Assembly (NCBI GenBank): GCA_964250765.1
Contig: CAXUHF010000008.1
Location: forward strand, 1-64,000
Direction of reading: 5' to 3'
Length of the DNA: 64,000 nucleotides
From: JBBQVS01 sp964250765
GTDB lineage: Bacteria > Chloroflexota > Ktedonobacteria > Ktedonobacterales > Ktedonobacteraceae
In this document: in pieces, positions 62,711 through 64,000 of the stretch
Layout of the letters: each line of letters opens with the position of its first letter
How positions within the stretch are numbered: the stretch's first letter is position 1
Made by a program: the position numbers and the translations under genes
The notes under the pieces: model-generated
The model's input: only the letters and a program-made list of their open reading frames with translations
What the model was told of the DNA's origin: nothing
Database searches by the model: none

Positions 62711-64000
62711 ATGCATTGCGAGAACGCATATTTGGTGATTAACCCTAGAGCAGGGCAAGACATGACGAAACTGACAGATGTCTTTACTATTTTGTCGGCG
62801 GCAGGATGGGATGTTGACAACGCGTTGGTCGAGTATGGAGGTCACGCTCGCACATTGGCTGCAAAGGCAGCCAAGCGCGAGTACAATGTAATTATTGGGC
62901 ATGGCGGCGATGGCACAACAAATGAGTTAGTGAATGCTGTCATGCAAAGTAAAAACCGCACAAGTATCATCGCCGTTCTTCCTGGTGGTACCGCCAATCA
63001 ATGGCCTCATGAAATTGGCATGCCCGTTGATCCTATTCAAGCCGCTCTCACTCTCATCAATAGTGATGTGCGTAAAGTCGATGTTGGACGCATGACTGTT
63101 CAGCGTATTACGTTTCCCGACAACGTTCAAACAGAGCAAGCAGCACAAGAACAAGCAAAAAGCAAAAAACAGAAAAAGGAAGATAACCTCGAATACTATT
63201 TCTTGCTTACAGCTGGTCTCGGCATAGACGCCTCGGTCATCAGTCACACATCGAAATCTCTCAAAGAGCGTATCGGTAGTCTCGCGTTCGATGTGGCTGC
63301 CGCCAAAGAACTCCCTATGCAACACCCCTTCGCGGTAGAAATATGCGAAGTTGACGATGAGCAAGCATCAAAGACGCTCTGGCAAGGTGAGGCACTGCAA
63401 ATAGTGCTTGGCAACACCCGTCTGTATGGTGACGCTATCGACTTAACTCCAAATGCCTATGTTGACGATGGCCTACTCGATATTTGCATTATCACAGCCA
63501 ATAGCCCATTCACCAAACTACAGCAAATGGCTTCACTCGTACTCCAACACAAACCGGATAGCAACTCGACAACCTACGTGCAGGGAAGACACTTCACCAT
63601 CACACTACCTGCGTCAATAGAGTTACAGCTAGATGGTAGTGCCCTGGAACTCTCCGATTGTCTTAGCGAGCAGGATGCCGAGGCGTTGAAACAGGTAGAG
63701 GACCTGGCAAAAGTCACAGTAACGTACCGCTTCGATGTATTACAGCAAGCACTTCAAGTTGCGATTCCGCACACCTATGATAATACACTTTTCGCTAATG
63801 CTCCTCATACACACGAAGGACACACAACAGAGACAACAGCTATGGATGAAAAGGGAGGGGAAGTTGCACAACATATTTCACAAGAGCAGCTTGACGCGCT
63901 TCTTAAGCAAAGCAAATCAGTTACAGTTGCAGGTGTAACACCTAATCCAGAAAAGCAGCACACGTACATCATCGCAGGCACGACACGCAAACAAAGTACA
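62711..64000 (+). CDS. Diacylglycerol kinase-family protein, cut by right edge
   Basis: The frame is open for 430 codons up to the window edge. The DAGK catalytic motifs are present: VINPRAGQ at the start, GHGGDGTTNELVNAVM and LPGGTANQWPHEIG. In the middle a lysine-rich stretch EQAKSKKQKKED looks like an insertion within the usual fold. AGLGIDASV and LDICIITAN mark the second domain. Family members phosphorylate lipids such as diacylglycerol or sphingosine. A GAGGAG ribosome site lies before the ATG. After about residue 350 the sequence matches nothing I recognise. Confidence 0.88.
   Translation, partial: MHCENAYLVINPRAGQDMTKLTDVFTILSAAGWDVDNALVEYGGHARTLAAKAAKREYNVIIGHGGDGTTNELVNAVMQSKNRTSIIAVLPGGTANQWPHEIGMPVDPIQAALTLINSDVRKVDVGRMTVQRITFPDNVQTEQAAQEQAKSKKQKKEDNLEYYFLLTAGLGIDASVISHTSKSLKERIGSLAFDVAAAKELPMQHPFAVEICEVDDEQASKTLWQGEALQIVLGNTRLYGDAIDLTPNAYVDDGLLDICIITANSPFTKLQQMASLVLQHKPDSNSTTYVQGRHFTITLPASIELQLDGSALELSDCLSEQDAEALKQVEDLAKVTVTYRFDVLQQALQVAIPHTYDNTLFANAPHTHEGHTTETTAMDEKGGEVAQHISQEQLDALLKQSKSVTVAGVTPNPEKQHTYIIAGTTRKQST

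Noticed and set aside
1..64000. tRNA, rRNA, prophage or transposase genes
   Set aside because: I looked for their signatures and saw none; this is by eye, so a tRNA scan would be the decisive check.

Overview
This window looks like a scaffold from a draft or metagenome assembly: it has two 100-N gaps (2558-2657, 22604-22703) and two 10-N gaps (44730-44739, 59010-59019). I infer a Chloroflexota bacterium, probably of the Ktedonobacteria type. The reasons are the gene mix, with housekeeping genes scattered among soil-type oxidoreductases, the style of the membrane and TPR proteins, and the wealth of intergenic palindromes. No rRNA or other marker gene fixes this, so treat the taxonomy as about 50% sure. 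No tRNA, rRNA or transposase gene was seen.

Region 1 (1-10223) is a complete type I-D CRISPR-Cas locus read leftward: cas3' helicase, cas10d with fused HD nuclease, cas7/csc2, cas5/csc1, cas6, cas4, cas1, cas2, then a leader and the first two repeats of an array that runs off the left edge. Region 2 (10529-26624) holds core genes: CCA-adding enzyme, nadK-recN, an FAD oxidoreductase, Nudix, GNAT, a membrane glycosyltransferase, two tandem TPR paralogues, and an overlapping 23S rRNA methyltransferase-maf-gluQ run. Region 3 (26799-32303) carries a mechanosensitive channel, nadD, a DUF951 protein, an MFS exporter, an integral-membrane HExxH protein and a hicBA toxin-antitoxin pair. Region 4 (32637-44654) has mutS-mutL read leftward, two small membrane proteins, a transglutaminase-like pair, a class V aminotransferase, kynureninase and an SDR. 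Region 5 (44783-57351) is catabolic: acyl-CoA synthetase, acyl-CoA dehydrogenase, amine oxidase, then a run of sugar or sugar-acid genes (SDR, LarA-like, two TIM-barrel isomerases, a sugar-phosphate-isomerase-like protein, Gfo/Idh/MocA). Region 6 (57516-64000) has a TPR protein, a PrsW-like protease, an RF-1-type GGQ rescue factor, a Rieske oxygenase, a nitroreductase and a lipid-kinase-like gene cut by the right edge.

The most unusual feature is a dense set of about 20 long inverted-repeat elements, 35-150 bp, in at least four sequence families, nearly all between genes. Families A and B are flanked by TA on both sides, as TA-targeting MITEs are. In four genes (cas4, the CCA-adding enzyme, the 53385-55256 gene and the 56497-57351 gene) the TAG at the element edge is the stop codon. 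One family E copy lies wholly inside a reading frame as exactly 25 codons. Several copies sit in palindromic target sequence. The CRISPR leader also has two hairpins sharing the same 9-bp outer stem on either side of its predicted promoter.
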